57,043 bases of DNA from positions 1-57,043 of the forward strand of contig CAMCKZ010000010.1 of the NCBI GenBank assembly GCA_945875545.1, written 5' to 3'. The translations under genes were made by a program, and so were the position numbers. Shown in pieces: positions 36,625-45,417 of this stretch (position 1 is its first letter; the number at the start of each line of letters is the position of its first letter). Origin of the DNA: Polyangium aurulentum. Its GTDB lineage: Bacteria; Myxococcota_A; Polyangia; Polyangiales; Polyangiaceae. The notes under the pieces are model-generated. The model was not told where the DNA came from. It did no database searches and worked only from the letters and a program-made list of their open reading frames with translations.

Positions 36625-37014
36625 ATGCCTTCATGGACCGACGTAAAACTCCTGGCGGCATCCCGCTACAAAATGCTCCACGACGACGGCGAGAGCTTCG
36701 AGGTTTTGTTCGATTACAAGACCGGGCGTCATCAGAAAATCATGGTGACTCACCTCCACGCTTTCAACGTGCCGTGGATTCGCTTTCGGAGTTTTGTGTG
36801 CCACCGAAACGACATGGACCCACTGGTTGCCCTCGCGTGGAATGCGGAGTTGAGCTTGGGTGCTCTCGCCCTAATCGATGACCATTACGCGGTTTTGCAC
36901 ACCACCGCCCTCGACACTCTGGATCCGGAAGAATTTGACCGGCCCCTGCGAATCATCTCGATTGTCGCGGATAAACTTGAGAAAGATTATACCCGCGGCA
37001 AAGATATTTTCTGA
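36625..37014 (+). CDS. Small protein, possibly YbjN-like
   Basis: 129 aa from ATG 36625, with MPSWTDVKLLAASRYKMLHD at the N-terminus. The alternating strand and helix pattern (FEVLFDYKTGRHQKIMV, then WNAELSLGALALIDDHYAVL, then a long C-terminal helix) recalls the YbjN/type III chaperone fold, but identification is by pattern only. It is divergent from the RsbW-like gene across 188 bp. The frame continues upstream to 36502 without family sense. Confidence 0.55.
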   Translation: MPSWTDVKLLAASRYKMLHDDGESFEVLFDYKTGRHQKIMVTHLHAFNVPWIRFRSFVCHRNDMDPLVALAWNAELSLGALALIDDHYAVLHTTALDTLDPEEFDRPLRIISIVADKLEKDYTRGKDIF

Positions 37015-37094
37015 CGCCCGGCCCGGGCTCCTGCTCCCAAGATTGAAGCGCGTTCCGGCCCCTGTTTTCGGGCACCGTGGAGTACACAGCGCGG

Positions 37095-38135
37095 ATGCGC
37101 ATCGTCGTCGTCGGGGGGGGCATCATCGGAACGTGCTTCGCCCTCGAAGCGCGGGCCCGCGGCGTCGAGGTTCTGGTGGTCGAAACCACGGGGCTTCACG
37201 CCGAAGCGAGCACCGCGGCGGCAGGCATTCTAGGGGCCGAGGCCGAGGCCATGACGAGCGGCCACGACGCGGCGGCGGGCGTGCGGGCACGGGAGGCTCT
37301 CATTCACTGGCTTCCGAGCCTTGAGGCTCGCACGGGCGTCTCGGTGCGCTTCGCTCGCCGCGGAACGTTGGTGCTGCCGGCGAGCGCGAATGAACATGCA
37401 GAGTACACACAATGGCTTGCGGGCCATGGGCCATCCTCGCGGGCCCTCGATGCGGCTGAAGTGGAGTCGCTCCAGCCCGCTCTCGCGCGACCTGCGCACG
37501 GCGCGTTTCTCTTCGACAACGACGGTTCGCTCGAACCGGCGCGCCTCGGAACCGCGGTGACGTCGGCTCTGCGTATCGAGCACATTCCCGTGTATTGTGG
37601 CGATTCCGTCCGCGACTTCGTGCGCTCCGGTGACACCGTTTGCGGCGTGCGTCTCGAGAGCGGGAAAACCCTCGAGAGCGACCTCGTGGTCGTTGCGGCA
37701 GGGGCTTGGGGCGCAAAACTTTTGCAGCGTGCCGGCGTCCGAGACTCCGCCAAACCCCTTCGCGGGCAACTCATCGAGCTTCGGCCTCGCGGCGGCGAAT
37801 TGCGCCCGGTGGTCTTCGAGGGAAAGCGCTACGTCGTGCCGCGCGGCGACGGTCGGTACGTGGTCGGCTCCACGATGGAAGACGCAGGCTTTGATCGCTC
37901 CACGACGCCCGATGCCCGGGCCGAACTCGTGGCCTTCGCGCGGCGCATTTCGCCGATTTTTCACGAGGCAGAAGAGGGTGCCCATTGGGCAGGTTTGCGC
38001 CCCTACCGCGACGGCGGCCCGCGCATCGGTGCCACGCCTATTCCCGGTCTTTTTTCAAGCTTTGGCCACGGGCGCAACGGCATTTTGCACTGCCGCCAGT
38101 CCGCGTTGCAGCTCGCCGACGCCATCGGTATTTAG
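37095..38135 (+). CDS. FAD-dependent amine oxidoreductase (ThiO/DAO-like)
   Basis: 346 aa. Rossmann FAD motif VVVGGGIIGTCFALEARARG at the N-terminus, a DAO-family body, and a C-terminal HWAGLRPYRDGGPRIGATP with GHGRNGILHC, as in glycine oxidase ThiO. It likely oxidises glycine or another small amine to an imine and peroxide. Start ATG 37095 is preferred over 37077. It precedes an amidase by 37 bp. One TGYA-N3-TRCA site at 37397. Confidence 0.82.
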   Translation: MRIVVVGGGIIGTCFALEARARGVEVLVVETTGLHAEASTAAAGILGAEAEAMTSGHDAAAGVRAREALIHWLPSLEARTGVSVRFARRGTLVLPASANEHAEYTQWLAGHGPSSRALDAAEVESLQPALARPAHGAFLFDNDGSLEPARLGTAVTSALRIEHIPVYCGDSVRDFVRSGDTVCGVRLESGKTLESDLVVVAAGAWGAKLLQRAGVRDSAKPLRGQLIELRPRGGELRPVVFEGKRYVVPRGDGRYVVGSTMEDAGFDRSTTPDARAELVAFARRISPIFHEAEEGAHWAGLRPYRDGGPRIGATPIPGLFSSFGHGRNGILHCRQSALQLADAIGI

Positions 38136-38172
38136 TCCACATTCGCGCGCCGACCGGCATTAGGAAGGCCGT

Positions 38173-39642
38173 GTGAATCACCTTTTGGAGCTTTCCGCCA
38201 CGCAGCTCGCGCGCCTCATTCGCGAACGCCAAGTGTCGTCGGCCGAGGTCGTCGAGGCGCACTTGCGGCGCGTGCGCGCTGTGAATCCGGTGCTTCGTGC
38301 GGTCGTCGAGTCGCGCGAAACCCTTGCGCGCGAGGAGGCAAAAACCTGCGACAAAGAGCTCGCAAAGGGCGCGAAAGCTCGCCCTCTCCCGCCGCTCTTT
38401 GGCGTGCCCATCACGGTCAAAGAAAATTTTGCCCTCGCCGGCTTCAAGCAAACGAGCGGTCTGCCGTCGCGTCGCAGTTACGTCTCCGAGACCGATGCGC
38501 CGGTCGTCGCCCGACTTCGCGCCGCCGGTGCCGTGGTCCTCGGAAAGACCAATGTGTCCGAGCTCTGCATGTGGATGGAATCCGACAACCGCGTCTACGG
38601 TCGCACGGGAAATCCCTATGATCCGGAGCGCATCGTCGGCGGAAGCTCCGGCGGCGAAGGCTCGATTGTGGGTGCCGGCGCCTCTCCGCTCGGCATCGGC
38701 AGCGACGTCGGCGGCTCCATTCGGATGCCTGCGTTTTTCAACGGCGTCTTCGGCCACAAACCGAGCCCCGGGCTCATTCCCAACACCGGCCAATTTCCCC
38801 TCGCCGATGGCCCCGTGTTGCGCATGCTCGGAACTGGCCCCATTGCCCGACGCGCCGAAGATCTCATCGTCGCCATTGAGGTGCTGAAAGGCCCCGATGG
38901 CCACGATCCCATCTGCACTGCGCAGGTCTTCCAAGACCCGCGAAAGGTGGATATTTCCTCGCTGCGCGTCACGAGCGTTCCGAGCGACGGCATGCACGCA
39001 GTCGAGGGCGCACTGGTGCTCGCGCAAGAGCGCGCCGCGGAAGCCCTTGGCCGATGCGGGGCACGCGTCGAAACGCGCTTGTTTCCCGCCTTCAAAGAAG
39101 CCATCACCCTGTGGGCTTCGGTCATGGAACTCGGCGAAGGCCCATCGTTTCGTGAGCTCATGGAAGACGGGGTCAAGATGTCGCTTCCCCTCGAACTCGC
39201 TCGCACCCTCATGGGCGGCGGCGACCACACGTTGCCCGCGTTGGCCCTCGGCATTCTCGAGTCTGTTTCCGCCTATTTGCCAGGAAAAGCAAAGGTTTTG
39301 AAGCGCGTCGAAGAGGTGCGGCGCGAGGTGCACGAGCACCTTGGCGCAAACGGCGTGATCCTCTACCCGTCGTACACGCGCATCGCGCCACGGCATGGTC
39401 GCCCGCTGTTGGCGCCCACGGCATGGGTGTATACTGCACTCTTTAATGTGCTCGAGTGCGCCGTCACCCAGGTGCCTCTCGGCCTCGACGAACGGGGCCT
39501 GCCCCTCGGCATTCAAGTCGTCGCCGCGCCGGGCAACGACCACCTGTCTATCGCGGTTGCCCTGGAGCTCGAAAAGCGCTTCGGCGGGTGGGTTCCGCCG
39601 TGGAAATCGCCTAGCTGGAAGACCCTTCACACCCCTGCTTGA
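38173..39642 (+). CDS. Amidase signature family hydrolase (FAAH-like)
   Basis: 489 aa. Amidase catalytic triad elements: Lys83 in GVPITVKENF, cis-Ser in GGSSGG (158-159) and nucleophile Ser182 in GSDVGGSIRMPA. The GGEGSIVGAGASPLGIGSD context is closest to fatty-acid amide hydrolases. The substrate is not known. GTG start with AGGAAGG upstream. It lies between an FAD amine oxidase and an FAD hydroxyacid dehydrogenase, suggesting a catabolic set. Confidence 0.92.
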   Translation: MNHLLELSATQLARLIRERQVSSAEVVEAHLRRVRAVNPVLRAVVESRETLAREEAKTCDKELAKGAKARPLPPLFGVPITVKENFALAGFKQTSGLPSRRSYVSETDAPVVARLRAAGAVVLGKTNVSELCMWMESDNRVYGRTGNPYDPERIVGGSSGGEGSIVGAGASPLGIGSDVGGSIRMPAFFNGVFGHKPSPGLIPNTGQFPLADGPVLRMLGTGPIARRAEDLIVAIEVLKGPDGHDPICTAQVFQDPRKVDISSLRVTSVPSDGMHAVEGALVLAQERAAEALGRCGARVETRLFPAFKEAITLWASVMELGEGPSFRELMEDGVKMSLPLELARTLMGGGDHTLPALALGILESVSAYLPGKAKVLKRVEEVRREVHEHLGANGVILYPSYTRIAPRHGRPLLAPTAWVYTALFNVLECAVTQVPLGLDERGLPLGIQVVAAPGNDHLSIAVALELEKRFGGWVPPWKSPSWKTLHTPA

Positions 39643-39650
39643 ATGCTCCC

Positions 39651-41042
39651 ATGACCGACGCCCTCGCCCGCGCTCTCGCCGAACGTATTCCGTCTTTGCT
39701 CACCACCTGCGAGCCCGGCGAACTCGCCGAATTTGGGCGCGACTGGACAAAAGTTTACGCGCCCTCCCCCTGCCTCATTGCGTTCCCGCGAACCCGCGAA
39801 GAGGTGCAGGCACTCCTTGCACTCTGCAACGAACTCGGAGTCCCGGTTGTCCCTTCGGGCGGGCGCACGGGCCTGGCCGGTGGGGCGGTCGCCGCCAACG
39901 GCGAAGTTGTGCTTTCCTTCGACAAAATGCGGGCTATCGGCGAGATCGATGGCCTTGGCGGCACTGTGCGAGTGGAGGCCGGAGCCATCACCGCGGCCGT
40001 TCACGAACACTGCGAAAAACAGGGCCTCACGTGGCCCGTCGACTTTGCGTCCAAGGGTTCATCGTCGGTCGGCGGCAACATCGCGACGAACGCCGGCGGG
40101 GTGAAAGTGATTCGCTACGGCCTCACGCGCCAGTGGGTTCTCGGCCTTGAAGTGGTACTTGCCGACGGCACGTTTCTTGAGCTGAACGGCGCTCTTGAAA
40201 AGAACAACACGGGCGTCGACCTTCGCCAGCTGTTTATCGGAAGCGAGGGCATTTTGGGGGTCGTCACCGCCGCCACGCTGAAGCTCGCACCCGTGCCCAA
40301 AAAGCTTGAGGTTTTTCTGTTCGGCGTGCGCGACCTCGCCGCTGTTCTGGCCCTTTTTCGCGAGGCAAAAGCGGGCCCATTTACGTTGGCGGCCTTTGAA
40401 TTTTTCACCCAAGGTTGCCTCGAGCGCGTGCGCCGGCACCGAACGTTGCGCCCGCCCTTCGATGAGCCCACGAGTCACTACGTTCTCGTCGAGGTCGAGC
40501 ATGGTGAGGCCGACGCCGTCGAGGGGTGGCTAACGTCGCTCTTTACGCGCGAGCTCGTTCTTGCGGGCACCATGGCCCAGCACGACCGAGAAGCTCGCGA
40601 CCTCTGGCAACTCCGCGAGGGCATCAGCGAATCGCTCTCCGCCACCGGCCTTCCGCACAAGAACGACATCGCCCTGCCCATCGCCGCGCTGGAAGCGTTT
40701 TGCGCCGAACTCGACGCACTATTTGCAGCAAATTACCCGGGTTTTGAGGTGCTGCTCTTTGGGCACATTGGCGACGGAAATCTGCACGTCAACGTCATGA
40801 AGCCCGAGGGTCTCGAGAAGGCCGAGTTTTTGGCCCACGCCAAAAAGAGCGATGTGCACATGTTTGAACTCGTCAAAAAGCACAAGGGTTCCATCAGCGC
40901 CGAACACGGGGTGGGGCTTCTCAAGCGCGACTCCCTTCACTTCTCGCGCACGCCCGCGGAGCTTGCCCTGCTGCGGCTCCTCAAGACTTCGCTCGATCCA
41001 AAAAACACGCTGAACCCGGGCAAGGTCATCGCCCAGCTGTAG
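39651..41042 (+). CDS. FAD-linked 2-hydroxyacid dehydrogenase (GlcD/D-lactate type)
   Basis: 463 aa. FAD-binding PCMH domain with VPSGGRTGLAGGAV (about 69-82) and KGSSSVGGNIATNAGG. A C-terminal FAD-oxidase domain has GHIGDGNLHVNV and SAEHGVGLLKRD. The family oxidises glycolate, D-lactate or D-2-hydroxyglutarate. No iron-sulphur GlcF partner is adjacent. ATG 39651 lies eight bases after the amidase stop. One TGYA-N3-TRCA site at 39818. Confidence 0.93.
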   Translation: MTDALARALAERIPSLLTTCEPGELAEFGRDWTKVYAPSPCLIAFPRTREEVQALLALCNELGVPVVPSGGRTGLAGGAVAANGEVVLSFDKMRAIGEIDGLGGTVRVEAGAITAAVHEHCEKQGLTWPVDFASKGSSSVGGNIATNAGGVKVIRYGLTRQWVLGLEVVLADGTFLELNGALEKNNTGVDLRQLFIGSEGILGVVTAATLKLAPVPKKLEVFLFGVRDLAAVLALFREAKAGPFTLAAFEFFTQGCLERVRRHRTLRPPFDEPTSHYVLVEVEHGEADAVEGWLTSLFTRELVLAGTMAQHDREARDLWQLREGISESLSATGLPHKNDIALPIAALEAFCAELDALFAANYPGFEVLLFGHIGDGNLHVNVMKPEGLEKAEFLAHAKKSDVHMFELVKKHKGSISAEHGVGLLKRDSLHFSRTPAELALLRLLKTSLDPKNTLNPGKVIAQL

Positions 41043-41128
41043 CCCTGGCGCAGCCCTGGCGCAGCCCTGGCGCAGCCCTGGCGCAGCCCAGCTGTAGCCC
41101 TGGCGCAGCCCAGCCACAGCCCAGCCGC
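41043..41128. repeat. 11-bp tandem repeats after the dehydrogenase gene
   Basis: AGCCCTGGCGC is repeated four times and then once more after a partial duplicate of the gene end (CCCAGCTGTAGCCC). The tract ends in CAGCC-rich degenerate units. The array begins inside the stop codon, as if it grew from the gene end. Confidence 0.9.
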
Positions 41129-41186
41129 ACACCTGCCCAACGCCCAGCCCGATGCCTTTTAACGCCTTGTCAAGGCCTAAGCGAGG

Positions 41187-42206
41187 TCAGTCTTTCCAGA
41201 GAAATTTCCAGGGATTTCGCTTGAGATCGCGCACGAGCGTTTGAATGTCGTCGTAGAGCGCGTCGTCCATCAAAACCGCTCCGACCGTGCCCTGCCCCTT
41301 CTTGACCTTGGCAAGAATGACGGCACCATCGGTGGCCATCGCGTTGCCCTTCGCAAGCAGTTCTTCTCCGTCGCGTATCGCCTTCTTGATTTTTTCGCGG
41401 TCGGTCTCGGTGCCCGCCGTCGCGTCGAGAAGCACCTTGATCGTGGCGAGCGTTGAGCGAGCGTCGGCGATGAGCGCGGGGGTTTCTTTCTGGAGATTGG
41501 CGGTCAGCGCGTCGGTGCGATCGAGCACGCGATCAATGCGCGCATCGTTGAGGCGACGGCGCGCATCTTGGGCGAGGAGAACCCCTTCGCCCGTCAGTTT
41601 ATCGACGTTGTCGATGGTGCGAGAAAACCGCTCCCGATTCTCTTCAGCAAGTTCGCGAACGACGTGCATGACCGCCGCCGAGTCGTCGGCGAGCTGGCCC
41701 AAAACGCCCTTTTTTGTGCGCAGCGTATCGACGATGCTGTCGAGAAGTTCATAGGCTTTTGCCAGGAAAAGATCGATGCGCGGTGGGTCGAGTCCGCGCA
41801 CAACGGCCCCCTCCGCGATCGACGGCCGGCCGGGAGTTCCCGGATCAACCGCGAGAAATGGCTCGCCAAGAACGGCCTGCGTCGTCACGTAAAATGTGGC
41901 GTCGTCGTGAAGGTTCGGCAGCACTTTCGCCGACACGTCGACCTTGGCGCGGATCATCAAGTCGCCGGTTTTTCGCTCCGGGGCGTGGCCGCGAAATTCG
42001 AGGTCTGTAACCTTGCCGATTTTCGCTCCGCCAATGCGCACCGCAGCACCTGCTTGAAGCGCGCCGGGATTATCGAATTCCACGAAGAAGGTCTTGGTCT
42101 TTTCGAGCCGCATTCCGCCAAGAACCAGCACAAATCCTGACAAAACAACCAGAGCTGCAACCACCAGCATTCCAACTTTAAGTTCGAGCGAGCTCTCTTT
42201 TGACAT
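41187..42206 (-). CDS. mlaD: MlaD-like MCE family lipid-binding protein
   Basis: 339 aa. One N-terminal membrane anchor (about 11-31), then one MCE domain (about 38-120: VEFDNPGALQAGAAVRIGGAKIGKV), then a long helical C-terminal part (about 150-330). In Mla-type systems MCE proteins form hexameric rings in the periplasm that carry lipids between membranes. It is the last gene of an operon with two ATPases and two permeases and is the only MCE protein. Confidence 0.93.
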   Translation of the reverse strand: MSKESSLELKVGMLVVAALVVLSGFVLVLGGMRLEKTKTFFVEFDNPGALQAGAAVRIGGAKIGKVTDLEFRGHAPERKTGDLMIRAKVDVSAKVLPNLHDDATFYVTTQAVLGEPFLAVDPGTPGRPSIAEGAVVRGLDPPRIDLFLAKAYELLDSIVDTLRTKKGVLGQLADDSAAVMHVVRELAEENRERFSRTIDNVDKLTGEGVLLAQDARRRLNDARIDRVLDRTDALTANLQKETPALIADARSTLATIKVLLDATAGTETDREKIKKAIRDGEELLAKGNAMATDGAVILAKVKKGQGTVGAVLMDDALYDDIQTLVRDLKRNPWKFLWKD

Positions 42207-42253
42207 GCTGTCGCCTCTAAAAATGCGCGGCCGAGATCGCGCTCAATTGCTGT

Positions 42254-43045
42254 TCAACCAAACTCCATGGGCCCATCGGCGAACCCACCCACAAACTGCC
42301 GCACGACTTCGTCTTTGGTCTCGCGAAAGTGCGCCCGGTCTCCCACGGCTCGAACCCCGCCGCGGTAAAGCATGACGATGCGGTCGGCGATGCCGAAAAT
42401 GCTCGTGAGATCGTGACTCACGACAATGGCCGTCACGCCGAGAGTGTCCGACAATTCGCGGATCAAGGTATCGACGCGGCGCGCGCTCACGGGGTCGAGG
42501 GAGGTCGTGGGTTCGTCGAAGAGAATTACCTCGGGATTCAACGTGAGGGCGCGGGCAATGGCCACGCGTTTCTTCATGCCGTCGCCGAGTTCACCGGGAA
42601 AACGCTCGCCATAACGGCCAAGGTGCACCCGCTCCAAAAGGCGCTGAGCTTCCACAAGGGCTGCTCCGCGGGAAAGGCCCCGATGCTTTTCCAAAGGCAA
42701 CGCAATGTTTTCGAGGCAGTTCATGGAGTCAAAAAGTGTCGCGTACTGAAACACCATCGCCACGCGTTTTCGCACCGGAAAGAACTCCTCTTCCGTCAGG
42801 CGACTGACCTCCACGCCGTCGAACCACACGTCTCCCGCGTCCGGGCGAAGAAGACCCACGAGGTGCTTGATGGTCACGCTCTTGCCTACGCCCGACCCGC
42901 CGATCACGAAGAAAACCTCGCCTTTTCGCACGTCAAATGACACGCCGTCCAAAATCGTTTTGTCGCCGAAGCTTTTGCGAATGCGGTCGAAGCGCACAAT
43001 GACGTCACCTTCGCCCGGGTGCTTTGAAAGGGGCGCGATCATCAT
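42254..43045 (-). CDS. mlaF: MlaF-like ABC ATPase with altered signature motif
   Basis: 264 aa from ATG 43045, which overlaps the stop of the upstream permease (ATGA). Walker A GGSGVGKS (49-56), Walker B FDEPT (176-180) and the H-switch in VVSHDLTS are normal. The signature is not: GELGDGMKKR (LGDGM at 153-157) replaces LSGGM/Q. The other ATPase in the operon has the opposite defect. This supports a heterodimer with one canonical and one degenerate site. The frame extends upstream but overlaps the permease. Confidence 0.9.
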   Translation of the reverse strand: MMIAPLSKHPGEGDVIVRFDRIRKSFGDKTILDGVSFDVRKGEVFFVIGGSGVGKSVTIKHLVGLLRPDAGDVWFDGVEVSRLTEEEFFPVRKRVAMVFQYATLFDSMNCLENIALPLEKHRGLSRGAALVEAQRLLERVHLGRYGERFPGELGDGMKKRVAIARALTLNPEVILFDEPTTSLDPVSARRVDTLIRELSDTLGVTAIVVSHDLTSIFGIADRIVMLYRGGVRAVGDRAHFRETKDEVVRQFVGGFADGPMEFG

Positions 43046-43860
43046 AGGCCGACCAAAAATGCGCTCGCACTGATGAAGAAATTGATGACGATGATCGCGA
43101 GGGACGACAGCACCACGGCCGCGGTGGTGGCACGCCCCACGCCCGCCGAACCACCCTCGGCCGCGAGGCCGCAATGGCACGAACAAATTGGAATGGCGGC
43201 TCCGTAGGCGAGGCTCTTCGTGAGGCCCGTCGCCACGTCTCCGAAGTCGACGAGGGACAGATTCACGAAGACGTCGAGGCGCACATCGAAGGCCACAAGG
43301 GCCGTGAGCGCGCCTGTGGCGTAGGCAAGCCCTGAGCACAAAACGATGACCACAACGGTCATTACGAGCGACGCCAAAAATCGCGGAACGACGAGAAAAT
43401 CCACCGGATCAGCGGCGCATAGGCGCAGCGCATCGACCTGCTCGGTGACGACCATGGAGGCTGTCTCGGCGGCCATTCCGGCGCCCACGCGGGTGGCCAG
43501 CATCAGTCCACCAATCGTGGGGCCGAGTTCGCGCACGAGCAGCTCGGCGTAGTTCGCGCCAACCATGGAGTAGTCGGGCACGATGCGCCCAAGCTGCACG
43601 GCGGACTGGTAGACGAGAATCATGCCGATGAAGGCCATGGTGAGCGCCAAAAAAGGTGCCGACCGGTTGCCGATCTCGAACGCCTGAAGGGCCGTGGCAC
43701 CCTTGGGGCGCGAGCCGCGAAACGTGAACCAGAGGGTGCGCAGAAACAGACTCACGAGCGCGCGCACGCCGCTCACGGCATCGAGGGCCACGCGGCCAAG
43801 CTTGACGAGGGGCCGCTCGTGAAGAACGAGGGGCTGGGGCGTCTCAAGAGGACTTCCCAT
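43042..43860 (-). CDS. mlaE: MlaE-like permease (second copy)
   Basis: 272-aa permease of the MlaE/YrbE family with about five to six membrane segments and the conserved ELGPTIGGLMLATRVGAGMAAETASMVVTEQVDAL segment (cut short here by the display limit: EL-GP-T and VTEQVDAL are the key parts). It shares the A of its start with the stop of the other permease (TAATG) and overlaps the ATPase start by ATGA. Differences from the sister protein suggest specialised halves of one transporter. Confidence 0.9.
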   Translation of the reverse strand: MGSPLETPQPLVLHERPLVKLGRVALDAVSGVRALVSLFLRTLWFTFRGSRPKGATALQAFEIGNRSAPFLALTMAFIGMILVYQSAVQLGRIVPDYSMVGANYAELLVRELGPTIGGLMLATRVGAGMAAETASMVVTEQVDALRLCAADPVDFLVVPRFLASLVMTVVVIVLCSGLAYATGALTALVAFDVRLDVFVNLSLVDFGDVATGLTKSLAYGAAIPICSCHCGLAAEGGSAGVGRATTAAVVLSSLAIIVINFFISASAFLVGL

Positions 43861-44687
43861 TACGGCACCACAAAACTGAGGAAATAATCAAGCGCGAAGA
43901 TGCCTGTCGCGCTCGCCACGACACTTGCTTTCACCGACCGCCCGACGCCCGGCGCGCCGCCCGTGGTGGCGAGGCCAAAGTGGCAACTCGAAAGTGCGAC
44001 AATGAAGCCGAAGGCGACGCTCTTGATCAGGCCATGGGCCACATCTTTGAACTCGATGAGGCCGCTCGTGAAACCGTTGTAGAATCCATGCATCGTGAGA
44101 CCCACGAGAACCTCGCCGGCCAACGCCGCACCGACGAGAGCCAGCACGTCGCTGAAGATCGTCATGAGTGCGAGAGTCGCGATGAGCGCAAAAAATCGTG
44201 GAACGATGAGGTACGCGATGGGGTCGATCGCGAGGGCGCGAAGGCCGTCGACCTGCTCGGTTACGACCATGGTGCCGAGGTCGGCGGTGTTGTTCGCACC
44301 GACCCGCCCGCTGATCATGAGAGCGGTCAAAAGTGGGCCGATTTCCCGCAAAACGCCGAAGCCCGCGCCCCAACCCAAAAGCCCCTCGGCGCCAAAACGT
44401 TGAACAACGGGCGCCGCCTGGATGATGACGATGGCACCGGTGAAGAGCGCCGTGACTCCGACGATGGGCAGCGACTCAATCGCCATAAATTCCATGTGGC
44501 GCACAAGTTCGCGTCGATCGAGCCGCGCGGGGGTGCTTCGCGCGGCAATGCGCGACAGCAGGACGCCCATCTGCCCGACGGTGGCGGCTTGCAGCAGCAC
44601 ACCGCCCCCGAGGCTCGCGACGAAGCCGCGAAGGTCACCCCATACACGGTATGGAAGGCGGCTAGAGAGGGCCATCAGGAAGCCCAT
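43860..44687 (-). CDS. mlaE: MlaE-like permease (first copy)
   Basis: About 275 aa from ATG 44687 (ATG 44675 is possible), overlapping the end of the upstream ATPase. It has the MlaE membrane pattern and the conserved FGVLREIGPLLTALMISGRV and VTEQVDGLRAL segments. The start region holds a perfect gapped palindrome, CCATAC-ACG-GTATGG (44640-44654). A longer start at 44744 would lie deep inside the upstream gene. Confidence 0.9.
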   Translation of the reverse strand: MGFLMALSSRLPYRVWGDLRGFVASLGGGVLLQAATVGQMGVLLSRIAARSTPARLDRRELVRHMEFMAIESLPIVGVTALFTGAIVIIQAAPVVQRFGAEGLLGWGAGFGVLREIGPLLTALMISGRVGANNTADLGTMVVTEQVDGLRALAIDPIAYLIVPRFFALIATLALMTIFSDVLALVGAALAGEVLVGLTMHGFYNGFTSGLIEFKDVAHGLIKSVAFGFIVALSSCHFGLATTGGAPGVGRSVKASVVASATGIFALDYFLSFVVP

Positions 44688-45417
44688 TGATAAATTGATA
44701 CACGCGCGGATCTGCTGCATTTCTGGCTTCGGCGACGGTGCCATCGAAGAGCAGTTGCCCGTTGACGAGCACCCCGACGCGATCGCAAATCGGGAGCAGG
44801 CGATCGAGGTCGCTTGAGACCGCGAGGCATGTGGACCCAGACGCGGTGACGTCGCGTTTGATGAGGTCGAAGAGGCGCTGAGACGACACGGGATCGAGGC
44901 CCGCCGCGGGCTCGTCGAGAATCAAAAAGGGTGGACGCGTGATGGTGGCGCGCGCGAAGGCCACGCGCTTTTTCTGTCCGCCGGAAAGCCCCGCGGGCAT
45001 GCGGTCTTGAAAGCCGGAAAGAGTCACGCAATCCAAGCGTTCTTTCACCTTTTCGCGAACTTCGTCGTCACTCGGACTGAAGAGCCGACGAAGGGGAAAT
45101 GCGATGTTGTCGGCGACGGTGAGGTCGTCAAAAAGGGCGTTGTTTTGAAAGGCCATGCCGATGCGCCGGCGTAGCAGCTCGAGCTCCAACGGTGCCGCTT
45201 GACCGACGTCGATGGCATCGAGGGCCACGAGCCCCTCTTCTACCTCCAGCAGCCCGACAACCGTTTTGAGAAGCACACTCTTGCCCGCCGCACCGGGCCC
45301 CACAAGGCCGTAAATGCAGCCCGTGGGAACGCACAGACTCACGTCTTTCAAGACCCAACGGCGGTCGCCGCGGCGCCTATCGACCAGCCGAACACCCAGC
45401 GAATCCAAGCGGATCAA
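44662..45417 (-). CDS. mlaF: MlaF-like ABC ATPase without H-switch histidine
   Basis: 251 aa from a TTG at 45417, which follows GGGAGACG; no better ATG or GTG is present. Walker A GPGAAGKS (40-47), canonical signature LSGGQ (144-148) and Walker B LILDEPAAG are intact. The H-switch histidine is replaced by serine: LAVSSDLDRL, where VSHDL or VTHDL is usual. It is the first gene of the Mla-like operon and pairs logically with the downstream ATPase that has an altered signature. Confidence 0.85.
   Translation of the reverse strand: MIRLDSLGVRLVDRRRGDRRWVLKDVSLCVPTGCIYGLVGPGAAGKSVLLKTVVGLLEVEEGLVALDAIDVGQAAPLELELLRRRIGMAFQNNALFDDLTVADNIAFPLRRLFSPSDDEVREKVKERLDCVTLSGFQDRMPAGLSGGQKKRVAFARATITRPPFLILDEPAAGLDPVSSQRLFDLIKRDVTASGSTCLAVSSDLDRLLPICDRVGVLVNGQLLFDGTVAEARNAADPRVYQFINGLPDGPL

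Larger units (their letters stand above)
34394..39828. repeat. TGYA-N3-TRCA sites, cluster C (7 copies)
   Basis: Copies start at 34394 (CTC), 34986 (TAC), 35303 (CAA), 35776 (GAC), 37397 (GAG), 39428 (TAC) and 39818 (CTC). They lie in serC, the STAS gene, the ThiO-like gene, the amidase and the FAD dehydrogenase, on genes of both strands. Confidence 0.75.

Noticed and set aside
38038-39630. Minus-strand frame of 530 codons opposite the amidase; likewise 22946-24628 opposite smc and 47337-48482 opposite the SNF2 gene
   Set aside because: The sense strand holds clear catalytic families; the antisense frames have no motifs.
42254-43339. 361-residue version of the second MlaF ATPase
   Set aside because: The first 98 codons lie within the upstream permease gene; ATG 43045 overlaps its stop and gives the normal ATPase N-terminus.
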